64,000 nt of DNA, taken from assembly GCA_027587225.1 (NCBI GenBank), contig JAPDDQ010000002.1:62001-126000 (forward strand), read 5' to 3'. Origin of the DNA: Solirubrobacter taibaiensis. GTDB lineage: Bacteria > Actinomycetota > Thermoleophilia > Solirubrobacterales > Solirubrobacteraceae. Both the position numbers and the translations under genes were made by a program. Under the pieces are notes generated by a model. The model saw only the letters and a program-made list of their open reading frames with translations. It made no database searches and was not told the DNA's origin. Of this stretch, positions 14,761 to 22,379 are shown in pieces (the first letter of the stretch is position 1; each line of letters begins with the position of its first letter).

Positions 14761-16350
14761 TCAGCGCTGGGCGCGCAGCGTGCGGCGGCGGGTGACGCCG
14801 GTCGCGATGATCGAGACGCGGTAGAGGCCCGGCGTCTTCGGTCGCACGGTGGTTCTGTACGCGCCGCCGCGCACGTTGATGCGCTTGCGCTGCACTCGCA
14901 CCCACCGGTTTCGGACCTGGCGTTCGAGCAGGCATTCCACCCTCCCCTGGGCGGGGGAGAGGGTGCCGCTGACCGCGAACGCGGTGCCCGCCTTGGCGCG
15001 CCGCTTGTCCGTCGTCAGCGTCATGCTCGGCACGACCTTGATCGACACCGGGGCGGACTCCAGCCGTGGCCGGGTGCCGTCGCCGCCGAACACGGCGCGG
15101 ACCTGGCCGGTGGCGGGAAGCGTGATGCTCGTTGCCCAGGAGCCGTCGGGACCGGCGTTCGTGGTGCCGATCTGGGTCCAGGCGCTCCCGGCGGTCGTGT
15201 ACTCGACACCGAGCACTGCGCCGGCGGGCGAGGAGCCGTCGGCGAAGCGCAGCTGACCGGAGACGTTGACGGGCTGAACGCCCTTCTGGCTGGCGGCCTT
15301 GACCGTGATGCCGGAGGCGGCGAACGCGTAGCTGGAGGCGCGGGTGCGCAGCGTGGGGAGTTGCGCGTAAAGCTGGTCGCCCGGGCAGGTGGTCTGGTTG
15401 GAGTCGCGGTGGCCGCTGATGCGCTCGAACACGACGGGCGTCCCGGCCGGGTAGCGGGTGGTGGAGCCGCCGCCGCTGATCAGCGTCACCTGGCCGTTGA
15501 CGGGGATGCCGTGGATGCTCAGCTTCCAGCCGACGATCCGCGCCAGCGCGTCGAATCCGGCCTCGTCGAGCGGGACCGCGGTGAACGTGCCGAGGCACGC
15601 GATGCCGGTCGTGTCGTCGTTGAAGCCCTGCGCCTGCGCGCCGATCACGGCGGCCTCGATCCCACCCGCGCGGCCCTCGAAGACGTTGCCGTAGCGGTCG
15701 ACGAGGAAGTTGTAACCGATGTCGTTCCAGCCGTTGGACTGAACGTGGTAGCGGGCGATGCCCAGGACGATCCCTGGCGACTGCTCGGGCCCGTACTCGA
15801 TCGTGCCGGCGGTGTGATGGACGAACGCGGCCTGCACGGCGCCGTAGCTTGGACCGCTGCGTGGCGGGACCTGGTCGGCGCCCCAGCTGGCGCGCGGGAT
15901 CACGAACGGGGCGGCCTGGGAGGCGCGGGCCTTGGGGTTGCGGGGCGCGTCGTCGAGCGCGCGCACGAAGCGGGCGGTCAGCTGCTTCGCCTCGCCCCGG
16001 AGGCGGAACTGGAGCTCGTCGGCGGTTCCGGTGAAGGCGGGATCGGTGCCGTCGAGCGGGACGTGCGGGTGGGGGAGGGCGGTCCAGCGCGTCCAGCGGC
16101 CGCCTTCCACGCGTGCCCGGACCTGTGCTTCGACGTGGGCGCCGGGGTTCCAGCGCAGGCCGACGAGGTCGAAGCGGTCGGGCGCCCGCAGCGGCTTGGT
16201 GAGCTGCCAGCGGGTGGAGTTGAGCCGGCCGACACCCAGCTCGAACAGGGGAGGGTGGGACGCGGCCTTCGCGTTCGCGGTGGCGGGGAGGCGGAGCGCG
16301 CCGAGGGCGACCGCGCCGAGTCCCAGGACATGGCGGCGGGAGAGGTCCAT
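14761..16350 (-). CDS. Tat-exported PGRP-type N-acetylmuramoyl-L-alanine amidase
   Basis: 529 residues with a Tat signal (LSRRHVLGLGAVALGALRLP). After an N-terminal beta-rich domain (about 35-150) comes a peptidoglycan-recognition/amidase_2 domain: VIPRASWGADQ, FVHHTAG (Zn His), YHVQSNGWNDIGYNFLVDRYGNVFEGRAGG, and SGHRDSNQTTCPG (Zn His and Cys). All three zinc ligands are present, so it is probably an active amidase cutting the glycan-peptide bond. The C-terminal 200 residues are two Ig-like beta-sandwich domains that may attach it to the wall. Exported through Tat, it acts in the cell envelope. Divergent from the metal importer. Confidence 0.93.
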   Translation of the reverse strand: MDLSRRHVLGLGAVALGALRLPATANAKAASHPPLFELGVGRLNSTRWQLTKPLRAPDRFDLVGLRWNPGAHVEAQVRARVEGGRWTRWTALPHPHVPLDGTDPAFTGTADELQFRLRGEAKQLTARFVRALDDAPRNPKARASQAAPFVIPRASWGADQVPPRSGPSYGAVQAAFVHHTAGTIEYGPEQSPGIVLGIARYHVQSNGWNDIGYNFLVDRYGNVFEGRAGGIEAAVIGAQAQGFNDDTTGIACLGTFTAVPLDEAGFDALARIVGWKLSIHGIPVNGQVTLISGGGSTTRYPAGTPVVFERISGHRDSNQTTCPGDQLYAQLPTLRTRASSYAFAASGITVKAASQKGVQPVNVSGQLRFADGSSPAGAVLGVEYTTAGSAWTQIGTTNAGPDGSWATSITLPATGQVRAVFGGDGTRPRLESAPVSIKVVPSMTLTTDKRRAKAGTAFAVSGTLSPAQGRVECLLERQVRNRWVRVQRKRINVRGGAYRTTVRPKTPGLYRVSIIATGVTRRRTLRAQR

Positions 16351-16419
16351 CGAGGGTGGAAACCCAGGATGGTGCGTTTTGTAGCGGCCCGGGCGCCTGC
16401 ACGCGATCCTGCGCGCGAA

Positions 16420-16446
16420 TCTAAAGAGGGACTGTCCCTCTTTAGA
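16420..16446. repeat. Palindromic element copy 3
   Basis: Arms TCTAAAGAGGGAC and GTCCCTCTTTAGA around a central T. It sits in the 141-base region between the divergent amidase and metal-binding protein genes, only 12 bases from a Zur-like box. Confidence 0.9.
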
Positions 16447-16458
16447 AATCGTCGAAGA

Positions 16459-16480
16459 TGGGAATGAGTTTCACTAAGAT
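16459..16480 (+). promoter_or_regulatory. Zur-like box and -10 element of the metal importer
   Basis: TGGGAATGAGTTTCA at 16459-16473 matches 12 of 15 positions of the actinobacterial Zur-box pattern TGAAAATGATTTTCA. A -10 TAAGAT follows at 16475-16480, with TCGAAG at 16452-16457 as a possible -35. The box fills the spacer, the classic position for repression. A DtxR-type palindrome like that of the mntR promoter is not seen here. Confidence 0.4.
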
Positions 16481-16491
16481 GACGTCTCGTC

Positions 16492-17367
16492 GTGATGATG
16501 CGAGTGCTTTTTGTCTGTGCGCTGGCCCTGTTGGCGGGGTGTGGCTCCGCTTCCAGTGAGGGGTCCGGCGACGGGCCGCGGGTGGTCGCGACGACCACGC
16601 AGCTCGCCGACATGGCGCGCAACATCGCCCCGGGGGCGTCGGTGACGTCGATCCTGAGTGCGAACACGGACCCGCACGCGTACGAGGTCCGGCCCGATGA
16701 CGTGAAGGCGCTGGCCGGCGCCGACGTGGTGCTGCGCTCGGGCGGCGAGACCGACGAGTGGCTCGACGGTGCGCTGGACAGCGCCGGAGTGAGCGACGAC
16801 AAGATCGTCGACGCGGGCGCCGCCGCCGGGCTCGAGGGCGACGACCCGCACTGGTGGCAGGACCCGTCGAAGGCGGTCAAGGCGGCCGAAGCGATCGGGC
16901 GTGGGATTCCGGGCTCTGACGCCGCGCCGTACGTGGAGAAGCTCCGGGCGCTGGATTCGAGTGTGCAGGCGTGCATCGACACCGTGCCGGAGGGCGAGCG
17001 GCTGCTGGTGACGAGCCACGACGCGCTCGGCTACTACGCGCGCAAGTACGGGATTCGCGTCGTCGGGACGGTCATCCCGTCGCTGTCGACGTCCGGGCAA
17101 CCGTCGGCGGGCGAGGTCGACGCGCTGGTGCGGACGATCCGCGAGACCGGCGTGAAGACGATCTTCGCCGAGAGCTCCGTGAACGCGAAGGTCGAGTCGG
17201 CGATCGCGGCCGAGTCCGGCACGAAGGTCGGCAAGGAGCTCTGGGCGGACTCGCTCGGGCCCGAGGGCTCGGACGGCGCGACGTACATCGGCTCCATCGA
17301 GTCCAACACGAACGCGCTGCTCGAAGGCTTCACCGGCAAGCCCGCGAACTGCTTCGTCGATGGTTGA
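16492..17367 (+). CDS. Metal ABC transporter substrate-binding lipoprotein (ZnuA/TroA-like)
   Basis: About 290 residues. Starts possible at GTG 16492 or ATG 16495/16498; the lipobox LLAGC follows within 20 residues, so it is a lipoprotein on the outer face of the membrane. Cluster A-I ligands are visible: His in NTDPHAYEV, His in DPHWWQDP, His in VTSHDALGYYARKYG and Asp in ELWADSLG. The third ligand is His as in ZnuA and TroA, not Glu as in Mn-binding PsaA, which favours zinc. The His-rich loop of ZnuA is absent. The permease gene overlaps by 8 bases. Neighbouring mntR/mntH suggest manganese, so specificity is open. Confidence 0.9.
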   Translation: MMMRVLFVCALALLAGCGSASSEGSGDGPRVVATTTQLADMARNIAPGASVTSILSANTDPHAYEVRPDDVKALAGADVVLRSGGETDEWLDGALDSAGVSDDKIVDAGAAAGLEGDDPHWWQDPSKAVKAAEAIGRGIPGSDAAPYVEKLRALDSSVQACIDTVPEGERLLVTSHDALGYYARKYGIRVVGTVIPSLSTSGQPSAGEVDALVRTIRETGVKTIFAESSVNAKVESAIAAESGTKVGKELWADSLGPEGSDGATYIGSIESNTNALLEGFTGKPANCFVDG

Positions 17368-18172
17368 TCTCGCCGCCCCCTACATCCAGCGCGGCCTGAT
17401 CGAGGTGCTGCTGCTGGCGGTGATCGCGGGCGTGCTCGGCACGTGGATCGTGCTCCGGCGGCTGCCCTTCTACACGCACGCGATCGGCACGGCGACATTT
17501 CCGGGGCTCGTCGTCGCGGGGCCGTGGGGTGTTCCGGCGCAGCTGACCGCGCTCGTGTGCGCGATCGGCTTCGGCGGCGTGCTGGAGCGGCTGCAGCGCA
17601 CCAAGCGCATCGACCCGGACGCGGCGATCGGGCTGTTGCTGGTCGCGGCGCTCGCTGTAGGTGTGGTGCTCGCGAGCGACGTGTACGAGTCGGGCGCGGG
17701 CGTGGACCGGCTGCTGTTCGGGTCGCTGATCGCGCTGACCCCGCTGGACCTGTGGCTCACGGCCGCGGCCGCGGCGGCCGCGTTGGTGTGCTCCGTGTTC
17801 CTGCGCCGTTCGTGGCTTGCGACCGGCTTCGACGTCGATACGGCGCGGGCCGGCGGGGTGAGGACGGCGCTGGCCGACCGCGCGCTGCTCGTCGCGGTGG
17901 CCGTGGCGGTGGTCGTGGCGATCGACGCCGTCGGCGCGCTGCTCGTGACCGTCGTGCTGACCGTGCCGGCCGCGACCGTGCGTCTGTTCGAGCCCGACCT
18001 GCGCATTCAGCAGGTCGCGACCTTCGGGTTGACCGCGGTGGAGGGCGTTGCCGCCGTGATCGTGGCCGACACGTTCAACGTCGGCCCGGGTCCGGCGCTC
18101 GCCGTGCTCGGCGCCGTGGTGTACGGCCTGGCCGCCGCCGTTGCTCCCAGACTGAAGTTGGTGACGGCATGA
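17360..18172 (+). CDS. Metal ABC transporter permease (first)
   Basis: 270 residues, ABC-3 family (ZnuB/MntB/TroC-like), with about eight TM helices. Typical segments are VIAGVLGTWIVLRRLPFYTH (the coupling-region RxPFyxH), the helix start IGTATFPGLVVA, and the C-terminal VDAVGALLVTVVLTVPAATVRL form of the conserved GxLL...P segment. It overlaps the binding-protein gene by 8 bases and the ATPase gene by 4 (ATGA), so all are one operon. It forms half of the membrane channel, with the second permease as the likely partner. Confidence 0.9.
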   Translation: MVDLAAPYIQRGLIEVLLLAVIAGVLGTWIVLRRLPFYTHAIGTATFPGLVVAGPWGVPAQLTALVCAIGFGGVLERLQRTKRIDPDAAIGLLLVAALAVGVVLASDVYESGAGVDRLLFGSLIALTPLDLWLTAAAAAAALVCSVFLRRSWLATGFDVDTARAGGVRTALADRALLVAVAVAVVVAIDAVGALLVTVVLTVPAATVRLFEPDLRIQQVATFGLTAVEGVAAVIVADTFNVGPGPALAVLGAVVYGLAAAVAPRLKLVTA

Positions 18173-18915
18173 GCGCGGCGCTCACCGTGCGCGACTTGAG
18201 CGGCGGGTACGTGCGGGGCACCGACGTGCTCGGCGGGGCGAACTTCGAGGTCGCGGCCGGGCAGATCGTCGCGGTGCTCGGACCCAACGGCGGCGGCAAG
18301 ACGACGCTGTTCCGGGCGCTGCTGGGGGAGTTGCCGTTCCGCAGTGGCGAGGTGGTGCTGGACGGGCGGCCGGCCTATGTGCCGCAGACCGAGCGGGCGC
18401 GGCTCGATTTTCCCGTGAGCGCGCACGACGTGGCGCTGATGGGCGCGTATGGGCGCACGGCGTGGTTCAAGCGCGTGTCGAAGGCGGATCGCGTGGCGGC
18501 GGAGGCGGCGCTGGACCGCGTCGGGCTCGCCGACCGGGCCGGTGACCGGTTCGGGACGCTCTCGGGTGGGCAGCGCCAGCGCGTGCTGATCGCGCGGGCG
18601 CTCGTGCAGGACGCGCGGGTGCTGCTGCTGGACGAGCCGCTGTCGGGCGTCGACCGCCCGAGCGCGACGCAGATCGAGCGCGTCTTCGGCGAGCTGCAGG
18701 CCGAGGGCCGCGCGCTGCTCGTGGCCACGCACGACGTCGCGCAGGCCCGCGCCTGGAACCGCGTGCTGTGCCTGCACGGCGGGCAGGTCGCGTTCGGGTC
18801 GCCCGACACGTGCTTGACCACCGACGTGCTCGCGGAGACCTACGGCGACGAGCTCGTGATCCTCGACGGCGCCGGCCAGGCCGTCACCGTCACCCACCAC
18901 CACCACGACCACTAG
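18169..18915 (+). CDS. Metal ABC transporter ATP-binding protein
   Basis: 248 residues, ZnuC/MntA-like. Walker A GPNGGGKTT (about 38-46), Q-loop YVPQTE, signature LSGGQRQRV (about 130), Walker B VLLLDEPLSGVD and switch His in LVATHDV. All catalytic elements are intact. The protein ends in HHHHDH, a natural metal-binding tail not needed for ATP hydrolysis, which may sense or buffer the imported metal. It is translated by overlap with the first permease and is 4 bases from the second. Confidence 0.92.
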   Translation: MSAALTVRDLSGGYVRGTDVLGGANFEVAAGQIVAVLGPNGGGKTTLFRALLGELPFRSGEVVLDGRPAYVPQTERARLDFPVSAHDVALMGAYGRTAWFKRVSKADRVAAEAALDRVGLADRAGDRFGTLSGGQRQRVLIARALVQDARVLLLDEPLSGVDRPSATQIERVFGELQAEGRALLVATHDVAQARAWNRVLCLHGGQVAFGSPDTCLTTDVLAETYGDELVILDGAGQAVTVTHHHHDH

Positions 18916-18919
18916 GACC

Positions 18920-19672
18920 GTGCTTTCGAGCGGGATCATGCAGCGGGCGTTCGTGGAGACGATCGTGCTCGGGCTCGCGTGCGGGCCGCTGGGCGTGTGG
19001 ATCCTGCTGCTCAAGCGCTCGTACGCGGCCGAGTCGCTCAGCCACGCGATGCTGCCGGGGCTCGTGATCGCCGCGCTGGCCGGGCTGCCGCTGATCTTCG
19101 GGGCCGCCGCGGGCGTGCTCGTCGCCGCGATCCTCATCTCCGCCGTGCGCGGGGACGTGGGGGTGGCGGTCGTGGTGTCCGGGCTGTTCGGGCTCGGCGG
19201 CATCCTCGCGCTCTCGCCGGAGACGCCGCCGCGGCTCGGTGAGCTGCTGTTCGGCGACCTGCTGGGCGTGACCAACCAGGACCTGATCGCGGCCGCGGTG
19301 CTCAGCCTCGGCGTGCTGGTCGCGCTCGCCTTCGCCTACCGCTCGCTGGCGGTCGCGGGGTTCGAGCAACGGGGCGGGCGCGCCGATCTCGCCCTGCTGG
19401 CGATCCTCGGCGTCACGACGGTCGCCGCGGTCCAGGGCCTCGGCAACCTGCTGCTCGTCGCGCTGATCCTCGCGCCGGCGGCCGCCGCGCTCAACCTCGC
19501 CAACCGCCTCCCGCAGATCATCTCGCTGGCGGCGGGCCTGGCGGTCGTCGCGGGGGTGGCCGGGCTCGTGATCAGCTACCAGCTGGAGATTGCGGCGGGA
19601 GCGAGTATCGCTCTGTGCGCTGTCGCACTTTCGAGTATTGGGATGTTGAAACCAAAGTTAGGCATGCCATAA
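18920..19672 (+). CDS. Metal ABC transporter permease (second)
   Basis: 250 residues, again ABC-3 family: LACGPLGVWILLLKRSYAAESLSHAMLPGLV at the start (the SLSHAMLPG element is diagnostic) and VQGLGNLLLVALILAPAAAALNLANRL near the end. Two different permease genes imply a heterodimeric channel like TroCD or SitCD. GTG 18920 or ATG 18938 could start it. Its last 27 bases contain the promoter of mntR. Confidence 0.9.
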   Translation: MLSSGIMQRAFVETIVLGLACGPLGVWILLLKRSYAAESLSHAMLPGLVIAALAGLPLIFGAAAGVLVAAILISAVRGDVGVAVVVSGLFGLGGILALSPETPPRLGELLFGDLLGVTNQDLIAAAVLSLGVLVALAFAYRSLAVAGFEQRGGRADLALLAILGVTTVAAVQGLGNLLLVALILAPAAAALNLANRLPQIISLAAGLAVVAGVAGLVISYQLEIAAGASIALCAVALSSIGMLKPKLGMP

Positions 19673-19673
19673 T
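19646..19673 (+). promoter_or_regulatory. mntR promoter with DtxR/MntR-like operator
   Basis: TTGAAA at 19646-19651, 16-base spacer, CATAAT at 19668-19673, GTG start 7 bases later. A near-palindrome TTAGGCATGCCATAA at 19658-19672 (TTAGGCA facing TGCC-A-TAA) covers the spacer and the -10. The layout predicts autoregulation by the metal-loaded repressor. The site lies inside the 3' end of the upstream permease gene. Confidence 0.55.
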
Positions 19674-19680
19674 CTGAGTT

Positions 19681-20337
19681 GTGCCCGCTTACTCGACCGC
19701 CGTGCAGGACTACGCGAAAGCGATCTACGCGCTCGAGGAGCGGGACGGCGAGGTCACCACGACCTCGCTCGCGGCGCGGATGCACGTCACGCCCGCGTCG
19801 GCCTCGGCCATGATCCGCAAGCTCGCGGAGCAGGGCCTGGTCACGCACACGCCGTACAAGCGCGTCGAGCTCACCGACTGCGGGCGCACGCTCGCGCTCG
19901 AGATGGTCCGCCACCACCGGCTGCTGGAGACCTACCTGGCGGTGTCGCTGGACATGCCGTGGGATCGCGTCCACGCCGAGGCCGAGGTGCTCGAGCACGT
20001 CATCTCCGAGGAGCTCGAGGCACGGATCGCGGCCAAGCTCGGCCACCCGACGCACGACCCGCACGGGGACCCGATCCCGTCAGCCGACCTGCAGCTCGCC
20101 GCGGACGACACGCGCGCGCTGGACAGCCTGCAGCCGGGCGATCACGGCACGCTCGCCCGCGTCGCCGACGACCCCGACATGCTCCGCTACCTGTCCGAGC
20201 GCGGCATCGCGCCCGGCGCGGAGCTCACGGTGGTCGACAAGCAGCCGTTCGGCGGCCCGCTGTTCGTGCATATCGGCGATGAGACGCACGCCCTCGGCGG
20301 CGCGCTCGCCGCGTCGATGCGAGTGCGAGCGGCATGA
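19681..20337 (+). CDS. mntR: Manganese-responsive DtxR-family repressor MntR
   Basis: 218 residues: winged HTH (about 1-65), dimerisation/metal domain (66-135), and a C-terminal SH3/FeoA-like domain (about 150-215). Numbering coincides with DtxR: His79, Glu83, His98, Glu105 and His106 are present, but the two metal-selecting residues are Asp10 and Glu102 in place of Met10 and Cys102 of DtxR/IdeR. Asp and Glu at these places are the MntR signature, so the sensor is probably Mn(II)-specific. GTG start, leaderless from the promoter at 19646-19673. The mntH gene overlaps by 4 bases. It probably represses mntH and perhaps the ABC importer when Mn is sufficient. Confidence 0.92.
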   Translation: MPAYSTAVQDYAKAIYALEERDGEVTTTSLAARMHVTPASASAMIRKLAEQGLVTHTPYKRVELTDCGRTLALEMVRHHRLLETYLAVSLDMPWDRVHAEAEVLEHVISEELEARIAAKLGHPTHDPHGDPIPSADLQLAADDTRALDSLQPGDHGTLARVADDPDMLRYLSERGIAPGAELTVVDKQPFGGPLFVHIGDETHALGGALAASMRVRAA

Positions 20338-21635
20338 ACCCGCCGCCCAGCGTCCTCGACGCGGCCCGCGCGGCCAACCCGACGCCGCCGGACCCGCGGA
20401 CTCCGCTGGAGAAGGCACGCTCGAAGGGTCGCGTCGCCGGCGTGCTCGCGCTCTTCGGTCCCGCCTTCGTCGCCGCCGTCGCCTACATCGACCCCGGCAA
20501 CTTCGCCACGAACATCGCGGGCGGCGCCAAGTACGGCTACATGCTCGTGTGGGTGATCGTCGCCGCGAACCTGATGGCGATGCTCGTCCAGTACCTGAGC
20601 GCGAAGACCGGCATCGCGACGGGCAAGAACCTCCCGGAGCTCTGCCGCGAGCACTTCAAGAAGCCGGTCACGTTCGGCCTGTGGCTGCAGGCGGAGGCGA
20701 TCGCGATCGCGACCGACCTCGCCGAGTTCGTCGGCGCGGCGATCGCGCTGAACCTGCTGTTCGGCGTCCCGCCGTTCGTCGCCGGCTTGATGACCGCGGT
20801 CGTCGCCTTCGCGATCCTCGAGCTGCAGACCCGGGGCTACCGCAAGTTCGAGCTCGCGATCGTCGGCTTCCTGATGATCGTGTTCTTCGGCTTCATGTAC
20901 GACCTCAGCCAGGTCGGCGTGGACGCGCGCGGCTTGGCGGGCGGCCTCATCCCGACGTTCGACGGCACCGACAGCATCCTGCTCGCCGTCGGCATCCTCG
21001 GCGCCACGGTCATGCCGCACGTCGTGTACCTGCACTCGGCGTTGACCGCCAACCGGATCGCGCCCTCCAACGACGGCGAGCGCCGCGAGCTGCTGCGCTT
21101 CCAGCGCCTGGACGTCGTGATCGCGCTCGGCCTCGCGGGGATCATCAATCTGACCATGCTCGTCGTCGCGGCGGAGCTCTTCCACGAGAACGGCGTCACC
21201 GATGTCGAGTCGATCGAGAGCGCGCACGCCGGGTTCGAGACGCTGCTCGGTGGCGGCGCGGCGCTCGCGTTCGCGGTCGCGCTCCTCGCGTCCGGCCTGA
21301 GCTCCTCCAGCGTCGGCACGTTCGCCGGCCAGGTCGTGATGCAGGGGTTCATCAACCGGCGCATCAACCTCTTCCTGCGCCGCGCGATCACGATGGCGCC
21401 GTCGCTGGTGGTGCTCGCGATCGGCGTCGATCCCTCGACCACGCTCGTGATCTCGCAGGTCGTGCTGTCGTTCGGCATCCCGTTCGCGCTCGTGCCGATG
21501 GTGCTGCTCACGCGCCGCAAGGACATCATGGGCGCGCTCGTGAACCGGCCGCTCACGACCGCCGTGGCGAGCACCGTCGCGGCGATGATCATCGCGCTGA
21601 ACCTGTTCCTGTTGTACGAGACCTTTTTTGGATAG
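20334..21635 (+). CDS. mntH: Nramp-family Mn(II)/proton symporter MntH
   Basis: 433 residues with eleven TM helices. TM1 carries the metal-binding DPGN motif (AYIDPGNFATNIAGG) and TM6 the MPH motif in GATVMPHVVYLHS, so both halves of the binding site are intact. The N-terminal 30 residues are a soluble proline-rich extension. It imports Mn(II), possibly Fe(II), driven by protons. Translation is coupled to mntR by an ATGA overlap, a common autoregulated pair. With the ABC importer it gives the cell two uptake routes for divalent metals. Confidence 0.94.
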   Translation: MNPPPSVLDAARAANPTPPDPRTPLEKARSKGRVAGVLALFGPAFVAAVAYIDPGNFATNIAGGAKYGYMLVWVIVAANLMAMLVQYLSAKTGIATGKNLPELCREHFKKPVTFGLWLQAEAIAIATDLAEFVGAAIALNLLFGVPPFVAGLMTAVVAFAILELQTRGYRKFELAIVGFLMIVFFGFMYDLSQVGVDARGLAGGLIPTFDGTDSILLAVGILGATVMPHVVYLHSALTANRIAPSNDGERRELLRFQRLDVVIALGLAGIINLTMLVVAAELFHENGVTDVESIESAHAGFETLLGGGAALAFAVALLASGLSSSSVGTFAGQVVMQGFINRRINLFLRRAITMAPSLVVLAIGVDPSTTLVISQVVLSFGIPFALVPMVLLTRRKDIMGALVNRPLTTAVASTVAAMIIALNLFLLYETFFG

Positions 21636-21687
21636 GGCCTGTCACCCATTGACGTAGCGCTCCGATTCATGGACCATCTCCGCCGGG

Positions 21688-22335
21688 ATGGACGCGAAGG
21701 CGCGGAGGGAGCGGGACCGGAATCGGTTGCCGCCAAGAAGTGGGTTGTCTCGTTGGACGCGACGGATCGCCGGTCTGGTGGCGACCGCAGCGTTCCTGGG
21801 GGCGATGTTCGCGATCTTCCAGATGGTGCGGCCGGAGGGCGGCGCCGCGGTGACCTCGTCCGAGGCCACGGCCACGCCGACGGCCGAGAAGTCGTCCAAG
21901 AAGAAGTCGACGAAGAAGAAGTCGACCAAGCCCAAGCCGCTCACCGCGTCCCAGAAGCGCGCGCGAGAGAAGGCCGTGGACGCGGTCCGCGAGCAGGGCG
22001 ACACCACCCTGCGCGCGGCCGATTACGACCCCCGCGCCCGGCTGCGCGTGCTGATCGGCCGCCCGGTCGGCGACGCCACCGGCGGCTACTCGGCCTACTT
22101 CTTCACCAAGGACGGCTTCCTCGGCAAGGACGCGCAGTTCCGCTCGACCAAGGTCGAAGTGGCCAAGCAGGGCAAGGCGACGATCACGCTCCGCTACGGC
22201 GTCTACAAGGACGGCGACAAGGCGGGCTCGCCCAGCGGCACCAAGCGCGTGCGGTTCCGGCTCGACGGCAGTTCTATGACGGCTCTGGACACCGTTCCGG
22301 ACGCCGACTCACGTTTCCAGCGCGCGTCGAACTGA
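21688..22335 (+). CDS. Membrane-anchored LppP/LprE-like protein
   Basis: 215 residues: short basic cytoplasmic tail, one TM helix (about 27-47, IAGLVATAAFLGAMFAIFQM), a Lys/Ser linker (KKKSTKKKSTK, encoded by short repeats), then a 110-residue extracellular domain. The latter has VLIGRPVGDATGGYSAYFF, DAQFRSTKVEVAKQGKATI and LRYGVYKDGDKAGSPSG, which follows the LppP/LprE family pattern known from mycobacterial lipoproteins. Family function is unknown. A lipobox is absent, so anchoring here is by a TM helix. Confidence 0.75.
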   Translation: MDAKARRERDRNRLPPRSGLSRWTRRIAGLVATAAFLGAMFAIFQMVRPEGGAAVTSSEATATPTAEKSSKKKSTKKKSTKPKPLTASQKRAREKAVDAVREQGDTTLRAADYDPRARLRVLIGRPVGDATGGYSAYFFTKDGFLGKDAQFRSTKVEVAKQGKATITLRYGVYKDGDKAGSPSGTKRVRFRLDGSSMTALDTVPDADSRFQRASN

Positions 22336-22345
22336 CGCTCCATTA

Positions 22346-22367
22346 GTCTCTCCGAACGGGGAGAGAC
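22346..22367. other. Hairpin just upstream of acyl-CoA ligase
   Basis: GTCTCTCC (22346-22353) pairs with GGAGAGAC (22360-22367) over a 6-base loop. The AGGAGG ribosome site follows within a few bases. No T-tract is present, so a role in translation or message stability is as likely as termination. Confidence 0.5.
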
Positions 22368-22379
22368 CAGGAGGTCATG

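Noticed and set aside
18898..18912. HHHHDH tail as an engineered His tag
   Set aside because: Native metal-transport ATPases often carry His-rich tails and the surrounding sequence is ordinary chromosome.
22346..22367. Rho-independent terminator upstream of the acyl-CoA ligase
   Set aside because: No T-tract and placed directly against the ribosome site of the next gene.
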